This document shows positions 10,641 through 20,450 of a stretch of DNA of 64,000 nt, in pieces (the stretch's first letter is position 1; the number at the start of each line of letters is the position of its first letter). The position numbers were made by a program, and so were the translations under genes. Location: the NCBI RefSeq assembly GCF_000276665.1, contig NW_004955405.1:9095712-9159711 (forward strand), read 5' to 3'. Source of the DNA: Chinchilla lanigera. Taxonomy: Eukaryota; Chordata; Mammalia; Rodentia; Chinchillidae. The notes beneath the pieces were generated by a model. The model was not told the origin of the DNA, made no database searches, and worked only from the letters and a program-made list of their open reading frames with translations.

Positions 10641-11298
10641 ACTCACACACACACATATGACCCAGGTACATATTAACTACCTCTACAGCTCTTAAAGTTT
10701 CAGAAATCTAGCCTTAGCAGGAGAGCTTACTTGGACCAGACAGCTCCTGCAAAGCTCACTCTGAAGAGACGCACACCCAAAACCCTGCTTTTGTCTTGCT
10801 GTATGCTTCAGTCCATGCATGGCTGAAGTCTAAGGACACCATTCACAGGAGTGCTCCGCACCTATTTCCCTTGACTTGTGTGGTTTTTCAGGCTGCTTCC
10901 CCAAGTCCTTGCTTCCTTACTGTTCCCCCCACTAGCTGTGATTTTTGCCTTAACTCTATGGATGGTTGCCCCAAGAAAACAGAACACTTAACCAAGATTT
11001 GATGAGCACTCAAGGTACATTGGACACTCCTAGATCTGATTATCTCCCTCACGCCCTTGCCAGAGTAAACAGTAAATCATGGCCACTAAAGGGAAATATG
11101 TCTTTTCCTAAAAGTTAGGGAGAGATCCTATAATAAGGGAAATAAACCACAAACTCCTGGTGGGAAAGCTTTCCAATCTTGGGACCTTGGCTAAGGCCCA
11201 GCCTAGACCTACTGATAACCCTAATGTTACTGTTTCTAGTTGGGCCTTGTCTCAAAAGATCACCTATAACATGCACAACAAAGATTTGCTGGGGAAAC

Positions 11299-11315
11299 TA
11301 AAAGAGGAGGAAAAA
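11299..11315 (+). promoter_or_regulatory. Polypurine tract of retrovirus B
   Basis: AAAAGAGGAGGAAAAA lies directly before the TG of the right LTR at 11316, as expected for the plus-strand primer site. It confirms the LTR start. Confidence 0.7.
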
Positions 11316-11525
11316 TGGAACAGAAAATGCCCCCCAGCCAGTATACTTCAGTTTGTTAGTTGCCTCTGTACTTCCCCTTTGTAATCTCATAAAAACCTTC
11401 CCCCCTGAGCCTTTGTGGCCTGATATTTTGAGGGACAGCTGATTCCCTGTCAGTGCCTATCTGACATTAAATAAATCTGCCTCCAAATCCTAGGTGTCGC
11501 TTTGGTGTTTCTGTTTGCTGTTGCA
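11316..11525 (+). repeat. 3' LTR of plus-strand endogenous retrovirus B
   Basis: It begins TGGAACAG and ends TTGCA. It is about 116 bp shorter than the left LTR: the part holding the duplicated enhancer units and CCAAT boxes is missing between CAGTTT and GTACTTCC. AATAAA is at 11470-11475. Confidence 0.8.
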
Positions 11526-11529
11526 GTAA
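11526..11529. repeat. Target site duplication (right) of retrovirus B
   Basis: GTAA directly follows the terminal CA of the right LTR and matches 6024-6027. Confidence 0.7.
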
Positions 11530-11604
11530 ACTATTTGGCATCAGGTACTCAAATATCAACAATCTGCAATATTCATTCATTATTATTCTTAAATTTGTTT
11601 ACAG

Positions 11605-11762
11605 CAGCCTGGCATGTGGTATATGCCTGTAATCCCATCATTTGGGAGGCTTAAGCAGGAGTAATGCTGCAAGTTCAAGGCCACGTTGGGCTACATAGTG
11701 AGATTAAGGCCAGCCTGAACTACACAGCCAAGACACTGTCTTAAAAAACAAGTAAATAAAAA
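11605..11762 (+). repeat. B1-like SINE
   Basis: B1-like blocks (GCCTGTAATCCCATCATTTG, GTTCAAGGCCACGTTGGGCT, AAGGCCAGCCTGAACTACAC) with an A-rich tail. It shows the doubled GGCCAGCCTG module. Confidence 0.85.
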
Positions 11763-12790
11763 TCTGTATATAGTTATAGAAGTAACACATGAAGTGTGAT
11801 GCTGATTCTTTACATTAGTAATAAGATAAATTTTGACCATTAGAAATGCATAGTTTTATTTATATAAACCATTTAATAATTTCATTTAATAAACTTTGAA
11901 GTTTTTTCAAAAATTAAAGTTATCTTCTCTAAAATTGACAGTATTTATACTTATATTTATTTTTTATTCTAACAAATAATTTTAAATATTTTAAGACAGC
12001 TTTTAAAAACATGGAAATAATTTTAATAACATACTTTTGATAAAATGTATTAAATATAAACATATTTTATATTCTATATTACTGCCAATAAAAAACAAAT
12101 TATGAGAAAATTCCTTTAGAAAGAAATTCATAATTTTACTAGAATGAAGGTAACACAAACTTGAGAAAGTTCCTTCAGGATAAATATCTGAAAAGACAAG
12201 AAAGGATATAAACAATGGAATAGCTAAATATATAAGGAATAGATCAAACTAAGTAGGATTCCTGAGAGAACTGAGCAAAAGAAAAAGCAACATTAATTAA
12301 AGATATATATCTTTATCACTCACCTGAACATTGCTATTGAATGCTTAGATATGAACAATAATTAAATTCAGTCATCTGCTATTTTTGCACTTTGACACAT
12401 TAAAAACCACAGTATTATACATCTCTTTCAATATTGTAATAAAAATTCATTTACCAAGATAGGAAAATGGAAATACAGTATTCAAAATTTACAAGCCTGA
12501 TTAAACTATTTTAGATAGCACCTAGATCTTCTTTTAAATTCTTGTCTTAGGATTAAGGTTGGACCTGACTGCAATTTTAAATGCCAAAAATAACTAAGCA
12601 ATATTCATAAAGTTTTAAAAACAAAACATTGCAATTTAAGAATGTTAAGCCGTTTACCCCTATCCTTTTACATGTAAGAAAAAGATCATTTCAGACATTC
12701 AAAGGCTGAAAAAATATATAATCTATATATTTCTTGAAAAAGTCATATAAAGACATCTACCAAACAATTCAAAATGAAGAGCTCAAGATT
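11763..12790. other. AT-rich intergenic DNA, nothing assigned
   Basis: Strongly AT-rich sequence without long frames. I recognise no SINE, LTR or RNA gene here. Old L1 or DNA-element remnants beyond my recognition are possible. Confidence 0.5.
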
Positions 12791-13823
12791 AGATTTCTGA
12801 GAAAATGGCAGTGTGTGTTCTTGCTATTCAACTGTCTCAACTCCCACCCGAGTTAAAACCACTCCTCTCTCTCAGGAGTGGAGCATCTGAGCTAAAGCTC
12901 AGGTCTGTTTAGCTCTCTTTGGATACAAGGAACCTAGGACTTTCCTTTCCAGGCCAAATGAAGACTTGGGAACCTGTAAAAGAGCAAGAGCCTGAGGGTA
13001 AGGAAAGAAGTCACAGATGTAACATCATTCTGGACCTCAAGAACAGTCCTTTTTACATCTCTGGCTCTTGTGGGTCAGTGGAGAATTGACAGATTGACGA
13101 AATCCTTCCCCCAGATCTGAGGGGTCAAGGGAACCAACGGATCATTCTCTATAGTGGATAAACCACTTTCTGCTAGGGCAGCACTGGATCAGGAGACAGA
13201 ATACAGCACACCTCTAGCAAGAGTGGGCCTCAGCAAGAGTGGAGCGGGAGGCAAAGGAGGACATGATCCCCAAGCCAGCAGCCAGAGTGAGGAGAAACAC
13301 ACAGAACATGGAGAACCACTGTCACCTCCTGAAAGAAAACCACAGGACACAGAAGCCACCTTAAACAAACAAGAATGTGCTTAAAGAAACTTGATTACAA
13401 ATCACAAGCCATGGGTTTTAAATTTAAAAGGTTAACAGATAAATCAAAGCAGAGAAAGGTCACTATTTAGATTTCAGTTCATTGAAGATCAAGTTAAAGC
13501 CTATCTCAAAACATTCAGGAAACATGCAAAAGAATGGTTCTCATGAAAGAAAAAATGAACATTGCTCAGGACAGGTCCAAGGATATTTCCCATTTAAAAA
13601 AACTACAAGAGTGCCAGGAGAAGTTAAAGGAAAAGGAAATGTATATCTTGAAGGGGTCCACTGAGTCCCAGTTAGAATTAGGTAAAAGATACACACTTAG
13701 CTTCATAAAACTATATTCCAAAGATAAAAACCAGAAAAGCTTCCAGAGTGAAAGAAAAAAAGTTTGAAAGAAAAAGAATTATCACTTTCCCACCCCTCCA
13801 GAAAGAAAAAAAAAAAAAAAAAA
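12791..13823 (+). other. Unidentified GC-richer block ending in an A-run
   Basis: This block is distinctly less AT-rich than its surroundings. It has open plus-strand stretches at 13154-13384 (76 codons, polar, Ser, Glu and Gln-rich) and at 13534-13767 (77 codons, Lys and Glu-rich, coil-like), in different frames. A run of about 18 A follows at 13806-13823. The layout could be a 5' part of an old LINE-1 (leader plus ORF1 start) or a processed pseudogene. I do not recognise either protein, so no function is given. Confidence 0.3.
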
Positions 13824-13990
13824 CTCTCCAACACTACAAAGCAAAATCAGTTTAGTTTCTTTCTTATTCAAGCTTGAGTCCTTTTTTGAGCAATACATTT
13901 TGCTAAGATGGTACAGGTGGCTTATTTATTTTGGAATATTCCCCTATCTGAATTTTTTTTCACTCAACAAGTAAAGGATATTTTGACTAG

Positions 13991-14163
13991 GTAACAGACA
14001 CTTGTATAATACAATGTGCCAGGCACTATTCTAAGCATTTTAGAAATAACTTAATCCTTGTAACAATCAAACGAGGTAAGTACTATTATAATCCAAATTT
14101 TACAGATGAGGAATGGAATTACAGAGGTTAAGAAATTTGCCCAAAGTCACACTGCTAAATGGC
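13991..14163 (+). repeat. MIR element
   Basis: Clear MIR core on the plus strand: TGTGCCAGGCACTATTCTAA, then ACGAGGTAAGTACTATTATA, then TTTTACAGATGAGGAA and TTTGCCCAAAGTCACACTGC. MIRs are old tRNA-derived SINEs shared by mammals. Confidence 0.9.
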
Positions 14164-14374
14164 ATAACTTTTTCTCTTTGCTACTCTCAGCCAATGTGCA
14201 TATAACATTATAAAGCCCTTAACAGAACAGAGACATCATGTAAAGAAAAAGTATAATTCATACAGATAAAATGCACATAAACCTCTATGAACTAACAGCG
14301 TACATATATTGGAGTTCAAAAACATTTATGGATAAAAAAATAAAACTTATAAAACAATAGTCAAAGGTCAATCT

Positions 14375-14529
14375 GAGCTTGGCGTGGTGGCACACACCTA
14401 TAATCCCAGTCCTTGGGAGGCTGAGGCAGGAGGATCACCACAAGTTCGAGGCCAGCCTGGGCTACAAAGTGAGTTCAAGGTCAGCCTGAACTGCATAACA
14501 AAACCCTGTCTCAAAAAAAGACCAAAAAA
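14375..14529 (+). repeat. B1-like SINE (well preserved)
   Basis: Near-consensus member of the local family, including GGCGTGGTGGCACACACC, CAAGTTCGAGGCCAGCCTGG, GTGAGTTCAAGGTCAGCCTG and an A-rich tail. Confidence 0.9.
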
Positions 14530-14834
14530 TGTCAACCTGACAGAAAAATGGGCTCAGGATATAAATATGCAGAAGAATAAATATGAATACTAAATAATAA
14601 ATAGTAAATACATACAATGAAAAGATGCTTAAAATACTAGTATAGAGGATATAAAATTAATATTTACATTAATATCACCTTACATACATTATAGTTTCAA
14701 GAATTGAGTATTTATTAACACCTTTGTTTTCCATTACACTACCTGTTATTTTTATAATACTGTTTACATGTTTGTTATAACAGGCACTGAAAAGTATAAA
14801 TTATTACTGTATTTATACAGTAATTTGTATAATT

Positions 14835-14980
14835 GTTTGTTTTTGAGACAAGGTCTTTATATATCATTTAGACTGGCCTTGAACTCACTTATGTAGACCA
14901 GGCTGGCCACAAACTCATGGTGATCCTCCTGCCTCAGCATGCCAAGTGCTGGGATTATAGGTGTATACTACCACACCTGG
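14835..14980 (-). repeat. B1-like SINE
   Basis: Reverse-complement B1-like element with TTTTTGAGACAAGGTCTT, two GGCTGGCC-type modules and GTGCTGGGATTATAGGTG. Confidence 0.85.
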
Positions 14981-15375
14981 AAATTTGCACAATTTCTTTA
15001 TTTGTTACCTCCAGTAAACTCCAAACTCCGTGAGATGCAGGACTCACTCTACTACCATGTGCCAGACAAATGGCAAATACTTGTTACTAAATGAACAAAC
15101 ATGAGTGAACACCTATCGCTAGTAAGATACTAATAAAATGGAACTCATCTATACTTGTGAGATGTGTGGATTTATAGTAGTATTTGTGAATTTGTAGAAA
15201 ATTATACACATGTACGACAATATTCCCTTTAACCTAGTATGGGTCACCATATCTGTAATCTAAATAAATCTTCAAAATATAGGGAGTTATGTAAAAGAAG
15301 AATGTTTATAACTGCACCAGTTATAATGGAAAAACACTAGAATCAAGGAATATTCATAAATAAGAATATGGTTGA

Positions 15376-15515
15376 GGGCTAGGCGTCGTGATGCATGCCT
15401 ACAATCCCAGCACTCAGGTGGATCCCTCAAATTCAAGGCCAGCTTGAGCTACAGTGAGTTCAAGACCACCGTGAACTATATGACAAGACCCTGTTTCAAA
15501 AACAAAAAAAAAACA
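15376..15515 (+). repeat. B1-like SINE
   Basis: Plus-strand B1-like element with a short internal deletion after CCCAGCACTCAGG. It keeps the doubled TTCAAG module and an A-rich tail. Confidence 0.85.
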
Positions 15516-15889
15516 AATATACGATTGAGTAAAATGCGGCACATACACACCACAGATTATACAGGCTTTCAAGAGCTGAAAGTGGGCCCTTGCCTGTGGC
15601 TTTAGCAGGACTTGTATTATTTTAAGCAAGAAAATCAAGAGTCAAGTATATATGGGTAATGTAAGCCCATTCAATAAAACAGCAACTAAACTTCCACTCT
15701 ACACAATCATGTGCATCAGCCTAGTGAAAGTGAGAGCAGTTATTAATAAGAGGGTTTAGATATGATAAGCAAATAAGGAATTTTCTTTTTAAAACTGACC
15801 ACACCAAAATTAGCGGAAATGATATTGGTTCAATGATGTACAATGTGTGACAGATACTGTGGATTATCCATCAGAAAAGCATTGCCCAT

Positions 15890-16464
15890 TGTATTAGTTA
15901 TTCTCTCAGTAACTAAGAGACCATACCGGACACCCACAGCTTAAGGAAGGAGAGGTTTACTTTGGCTCACAGTTTGTATAGGTTCAGTCCATAGCTGGCT
16001 GGCTCCCAGGCAGGGTGGAATGGCAGAGGGAAAACAGCTCACGGCATGGCAGCAGAAGCAGAGTGGTCGAGGAGGAGGGGAGTACACCAACAGTGCCTAG
16101 CCACGCCTTCAGTGAGCTACTTCCTCCAACCAGGCTTCACCTCCCATTGTCACATTTAGCTATAAACTCAACAGTGAAATATTCCATTGATAGCCAGGTG
16201 TGGTGCTATGTGCCTGTAATTCCAGCACTCAAGAGGCTGAGGTAGGAGGATCACTGCAAGTTCTAGGCCAGTCTGGGCTACACAGTGAATTCAAGACAAG
16301 CCTGCATTACAAAGCTAGACCTTGTCTCAAAAAAAAAAAAAAACCCTAAACCAAAATAAAACAAAAAGATCCACTGAGTATCATACACCCAAGATCCAGT
16401 CACCTCCCAAAGTCCATACCTATAACCACACGAAGATTTATACATCTAGAAATAAACTATAACA
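15890..16464 (-). repeat. MaLR-type (ERVL-MaLR) LTR, split by a SINE
   Basis: On the minus strand it begins TGTTATAGTTTATTTC and carries the conserved GGAGCCAGCCAGC-like and AAGCCTGGTTGGAGG-like blocks. It ends near 15890. Flanks CCCAT (15885-15889) and CCCAC (16465-16469) look like a decayed 5-bp target duplication. A B1-like SINE is inserted at 16191-16368. Related copies lie at 47951-48324 and 48738-49224. Confidence 0.65.
16191..16368 (+). repeat. B1-like SINE inserted in the MaLR LTR
   Basis: Near-complete B1-like element starting TAGCCAGGTGTGGTGC, with an A-rich tail, interrupting the LTR. It is therefore younger than the LTR. Confidence 0.85.
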
Positions 16465-16644
16465 CCCACCATTCTCCAATACTTAGTCTAGCTCTCAATA
16501 TAGGAGTGCCAGAAGCACTTCATCCTAGCCTCCCTTGCAGTTGAGCCATGACTGTGGAACCTGACCAACAGGAAAGTAAAAATCTGATAGGGGCGGTTAG
16601 AAAATTTGTTTTCTCTCCGGAATGAAAGAAGCAACAGCAAATTT

Positions 16645-16898
16645 CCTTCCTGCTTTAAAGACAGGTATCTGAGGAAGTCATGACTTTAGCTTTGAGAGTC
16701 ATCTTTTAGCAATAAGAAGCCAAGAAAATGAAGAGAAGCTGATCCAAAGCCTAACTTTGCTAAATTGCTGTACACCCTACAGCTGTTACTTCCAGCCTTC
16801 CTATTGTACCCTGGATACATTTAATAAGTTTCTATCATTGACATTACTTTTAGTCGAGTACTGGGGTCAACTGCAAGCAAATATCCTAAGCAGCCCTT
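16645..16898 (+). repeat. Duplicated 254-bp segment, copy 1
   Basis: The stretch from CCTTCCTGCTTTAAAGAC to CAAATATCCTAAGCAGCCCT is repeated at 17332-17584 with roughly nine in ten bases identical by eye. Its end (ATTTAATAAGTTTCTATCA) resembles the 3' end of old mammalian retroelements, so it may itself derive from one. Confidence 0.7.
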
Positions 16899-17094
16899 GT
16901 TTATGTGGGTTTTATGAATACATGGGCATTTTTACTACCAAAACATTACTTATTGTGGGTTAGGGAAGTAAAAGATTCCAGATAGTTTTTATTTAATCTT
17001 CATAATCTTTATACTTTTATAAAGTATTTGCATATTTAATGGGCAAACATTTATGTAATCCAATAAAAATAAAGGTATTTACTTATTTATTTAT

Positions 17095-17237
17095 TTCTCT
17101 TTTTGAGACAGGGTCTCACTATGCAGTTGAGCTGGTGTTAAGCTCACTTTGTAGCCCAGGCTGGTCTCAAACTCACAACGACCCTCCTGCCTCAGCCTCC
17201 CAAGTGCTGGAATTACAGGCTGGCACCACCATGCCTG
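17095..17237 (-). repeat. B1-like SINE
   Basis: Reverse-complement B1-like element preceded by an ATTT-rich tail, with CTTTTTGAGACAGGGTCTCA, CAGGCTGGTCTCAAACTCAC and CAAGTGCTGGAATTACAGGC. Confidence 0.85.
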
Positions 17238-17261
17238 ACAATACAGCTATTTTAAAAACTA

Positions 17262-17331
17262 TAGCGGGAGATACAGCACAACAGCACAGTGCCTGCCTGG
17301 CAAGCATGAGGTCGTGAGTTTGATTCCTGGT
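17262..17331 (+). repeat. ID element 5' part, fused to the duplicated segment
   Basis: ID body (ATACAGCACAACAGCACAGT, GCCTGCCTGGCAAGCATGAG, GTTTGATTCCTGGT) without its own A-rich tail. Its last base abuts copy 2 of the 254-bp segment. Confidence 0.7.
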
Positions 17332-17584
17332 CCTTCCTGCTTTAAAGACGGGTATCTGAGGAAGTCACGACTGGAGCTCTGAGAGTCATCTTTTAGTAAT
17401 AAGAAGCCAAGAAAATGAGGAGAAGCTGATCCAAAGCTTAACTTTGCTAAGTTGCTGTATGCCCTACAGCTGTTATTTCCAGCCTTCCTATTGTACCCTG
17501 GATACATTTAGTAAGTTTCTATCACTGACATTACTTTTAGTTGAGTATTTGGGTCAACTGCAGCCAAATATCTTAAACAACCCT
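17332..17584 (+). repeat. Duplicated 254-bp segment, copy 2
   Basis: Second copy of 16645-16898. It begins exactly where the ID element ends and is followed by an A-rich tail with AAATAAATAAAT repeats to about 17620, as expected for a retrocopy. Confidence 0.7.
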
Positions 17585-17620
17585 CAAAAAATAATGAGTA
17601 AATAAATAAATAAATAAAAA

Positions 17621-18159
17621 TTATGACATCAGAGTCAGGCAGCAAATAAGACAAAACAGAGATAAATTTAAATGTAAATGTGATTATAAAACATGGGACA
17701 TATTATCATAAGTTACTAGCTAATAAAAAAAGTACTAAAATGATTTGGAATTTTTAACAGACAGAGCAGTGTAAAACTTGAAGCCTTAAGAGAGGCTAAA
17801 ATATAAGTTAGCACTGATAGCACAGGTTAAAGAATTCTTTGGAAGAATTAAAAATATCTACTATAAAAATGAAAGCTACAACATAAAGACATGATCTTGA
17901 AAAGGGTTAAAAATAACCAAAGTCTCATTCCCATTAAAAATAGTAGACTAATGTAAATTTATCTTCCTTCCTTTATAAAATCAATGGTATAAAGATGGAA
18001 CAGAATAAGGACTTCGACATGAAAGAGCTACGCAATCAGCCTCTTTCCCTTCTCCTTCTGGCACTGGATAAACCAAAAATATTGTGAAGGATTTAACCCT
18101 ATTACCTTTCTCAATGAAACACAGGCAAAGTGTAAACCAAACCCCAAAACATAAGTAAA
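17621..18159. other. Intergenic DNA, nothing assigned
   Basis: AT-rich unique-looking DNA. No gene or repeat recognised. Confidence 0.5.
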
Positions 18160-18715
18160 TACAGATGCTCTCTAGTTTATGATGGAATTGTCCCAAAAAA
18201 CCTGTCAAGAACTGAAATATCCAAAGCCAAAAATGCATTTAGCCAACACAGCAGTGCATGCCTGTAGTTCCAGCATTCAGGAGGCTGAGGAGAGGTGGGA
18301 GGATCACTTGAGATCAAGTGTTCAAGATCTGTCTGCACAACATAGAGACCCATCTCAAAAAACAAAACAACAAAAAAAATACATCACTTAGCCTCACCTA
18401 CCTTAATTGAGGTCACACAAAATACTTTTAACTTAAAGCCTATTTTATAAAGAGTTGAATATCCCATATACAAAGAGATGTTTTCTAAATATAATTCAAA
18501 AACACAGTATCAAAAACAGCTGTAAATTATCAGTTTTTGACCCTCATGATTGTATGGCTGAATGGAACTGTGGCTCACTGTCCCTGCCCCAGTATCACAA
18601 GAGTACTTCACTGCCTTACCACTAGACTAGGAGAAGTTCAAAATTCAAAATACAGTTCCTATACATATCACTTCTGCACCATGAAGGGTCAAAAATTCTA
18701 AGTTGAAAACACTGT
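18160..18715. mobile_element. Old DNA transposon relic (Tigger or related type), split by a SINE
   Basis: The left part (GATGCTCTCTAGTTTATGAT, then CAAAAATGCATTTAGCC) and the right part (CACAAGAGTACTTCACTGCC, AAGTTCAAAATTCAAAATAC) recall an ancient mammalian non-autonomous DNA element of TcMar type. A SINE at 18241-18380 interrupts it. The family name is from memory and uncertain. Confidence 0.45.
18241..18380 (+). repeat. B1/Alu-like monomer SINE
   Basis: Starts AGCCAACACAGCAGTGCATG, keeps GGAGGCTGAGG and GGAGGATCACTTGAGATCAA, and lacks the internal module duplication. It therefore looks older or of another subfamily than most SINEs here. Confidence 0.7.
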
Positions 18716-19489
18716 AGGCTGGGCACTATCTGCACTGCCAAAAGCACCTGAGATTGGCAGAAAGAATGAAGGGAGATAGGTCAGAGGTGGCAAATCTCAT
18801 AGAACAACAGAAATATGCTTGCACCTTCAAACGCACGTGCACGAACAAAGGGGAGCCAGATTGACATAGTACAAAACAGATAGTATCAAGAAGATACAGC
18901 AACCAAAAAAGAAAGAATATTTGGTGAAGAACACTTAAACTGCATTTCAACAAATATTTTTTTTTTAAATGGACATATCACAGATACGCTCACAGGCTGG
19001 AATGTACGAGGTCCTGGGTTCAATTACCAGTACTGCAGAAGGGGAAAAAAAAAAGATAAAAAGATAGCAGAAATAAAAAGAAAAAGCAAATTTAGCAACG
19101 GACGGAGAATATTCTGTCAAAGAACATGAAAAATTAATAATAAAAACAAAATGATTATTTTCATGACAATTGTTAGCAATGGAAATCTAAAGCAAGAACA
19201 AAAATAAGCTCAAGAGGGGAGAAACTTTAAAATATATTCTCCTCAAAGTAGAACATTAAAACAATATGCTCATACCTTTTCTCACTCTCCTTTGGCAAAG
19301 ACTGAAATACTGCCAACAGACCGTGGGAGAAGCTGAGGGGAACAGGCACTCCTGTACTGCGGGTGTATCTTTGTGCAAAGCTTAAAGCACTAACTACACA
19401 CCCTACATTCACGTTCCTACTGGCTTATGCCGAAGATACCTGAAAATACATCTGCACAAGATCATACATTATATTCCTTGCATGGAACT
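18716..19489. other. Intergenic DNA with an ID remnant, otherwise unassigned
   Basis: Contains an ID remnant at about 18981-19052 (GAGGTCCTGGGTTCAATTAC and an A-rich tail). The rest shows no recognisable gene or repeat. Confidence 0.5.
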
Positions 19490-19775
19490 GATAGATGTAC
19501 GCCACACACCTCAATCCTCCTTTTCATTTCCCTTTCCTCCCGCTTTCTCCATCTCCTTCCCTTTCGAGAAAAACCTGTCTCCCTACTTCCTTTTATTTTG
19601 TTATTTATACTCCAAGTTTCTCATGTAAGAAAAATCATGTAATATTCAAGTTCGTGTGCCTTATTTCATCCAACGTTATGGTCTCAAGGTGCATCCATTT
19701 CCCTAACATAATCGATTCTCCACCTTTTGGCTAAGATCAAGTGTAGCATTTCCCTAACGTGATGTGCTGCAAACA
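19490..19775 (-). mobile_element. LINE-1 3' UTR piece, inverted part
   Basis: Minus-strand L1 3' sequence, comparable to 40720-40930 (shared pyrimidine-rich block, TTATTTCAT and GGTGCATCCATTT). It is directly followed by plus-strand L1 3' end sequence (19800-19930). This head-to-head layout is typical of L1 copies with 5' inversion. Confidence 0.55.
19711..19746 (+). pseudogene. U2 snRNA 5' fragment (retropseudogene)
   Basis: ATCGATTCTCCACCTTTTGG followed by CTAAGATCAAGTGTAG matches the first 36 nt of U2 snRNA at all but about three positions, as far as I recall U2. This is the branch-site-recognition end of U2. The remainder of U2 is absent and there is no A-tail. The 12-bp sequence CATTTCCCTAAC flanks it on both sides (19696-19707 and 19747-19758). 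Confidence 0.75.
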
Positions 19776-19799
19776 TCTACCAAACAAAAACAAAAAAAG

Positions 19800-19935
19800 C
19801 AAAGGGATCAAGAGATGGGTGCAGGGGGAACGAAGGGAAAGAGGATGAAAAAAGATGTATTGTGTACATGTACCAACTTCCCACGAGGAATGGAAACATT
19901 ATGTACCACAAATATGTAATAATTAAGGAAAGATT
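19800..19935 (+). mobile_element. LINE-1 3' end
   Basis: ATGTACCAACTTCCC and ATTATGTACCACAAATATGT resemble the L1 3' end at 34960-35020 in the same orientation. It forms the non-inverted part of the L1 copy with 19490-19775. Confidence 0.5.
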
Positions 19936-19959
19936 ATGCATTGTGGTGCTGTTCAGCTG

Positions 19960-20300
19960 CAGGTATTGGAATGTATATGCTCATACACAGGAGAGTGGTT
20001 GAATAAATTACAGGTAGACAATGCAATCTAATCTTTTCGATAAACAAGAAACACACGACAACTGCGTGTAATTATGAGTACAAGTGAAAAGCGCAACAGT
20101 ATTCATAGTACCTTACTCTTTGTGTAAGGAATGAGTATTTGTATACCTACTCCTTCGTGCAAAAAGAAATCAAGAGAATACAGAAAGTAATCAGTTTGGT
20201 TTCATACAGGTGGCAGGTTGAAACGTGATAGAAAGGAAATTTAGAGGGGGAGGGAGAATGTCATTTTTCTAAGTATTTTATAACATTGTAGCTTTTCTAT
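19960..20300 (+). mobile_element. Old LINE-1 (L1M-type) 3' UTR
   Basis: GTGGTTGAATAAATTACAGG, ACAATGCAATCTAATC and TTACTCTTTGTGTAAGGAAT follow the order of old L1 3' UTRs. Confidence 0.5.
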
Positions 20301-20317
20301 GTTAAGACATTATACAT

Positions 20318-20450
20318 GCAAAGAAGGAATGAAGAGAGAAACAGAAAAGGAAAATGAAATGGAAAAGAGAAAAGGCATAAGTGGAAAGAGAACAGAAAGC
20401 AAGCAAAAGAGAAAAAGGGAGCGATAAGGGGTGGAGGTGGGGGTTCTTAC
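20318..20450 (+). repeat. Polypurine stretch
   Basis: About 130 bases are overwhelmingly A and G (GAAGAGAGAAACAGAAAAGG and similar), ending in GGGGTGGAGGTGGGGG. Confidence 0.6.

Larger units (their letters stand above)
6354..11315 (+). mobile_element. Internal region of endogenous retrovirus B (gammaretrovirus-like, decayed)
   Basis: Plus-strand fragments keep pol order: RT (about 8690-8911), a second RT piece (about 9175-9310), RNase H (about 9960-10190) and integrase (about 10380-10560), followed by a purine-rich tract at 11299-11315. All frames are broken. The 6354-8500 part corresponds by position to leader and gag, but I see no clear capsid motif. Envelope remnants after 10700 are not convincing. 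The class assignment rests on the RT and RNase H motifs and the 4-bp target duplication. Confidence 0.75.

Noticed and set aside
10796..11384. Possible envelope gene of retrovirus B.
   Set aside because: Short frames of 68 and 74 codons are present in the right place, but no envelope motif such as a furin site, fusion peptide or CX6CC is visible.
13154..13384. A 76-codon plus-strand open frame, possibly a small protein gene.
   Set aside because: No recognisable family, no splice or promoter context, and it sits in a block that looks retro-inserted. It is described as unidentified instead.
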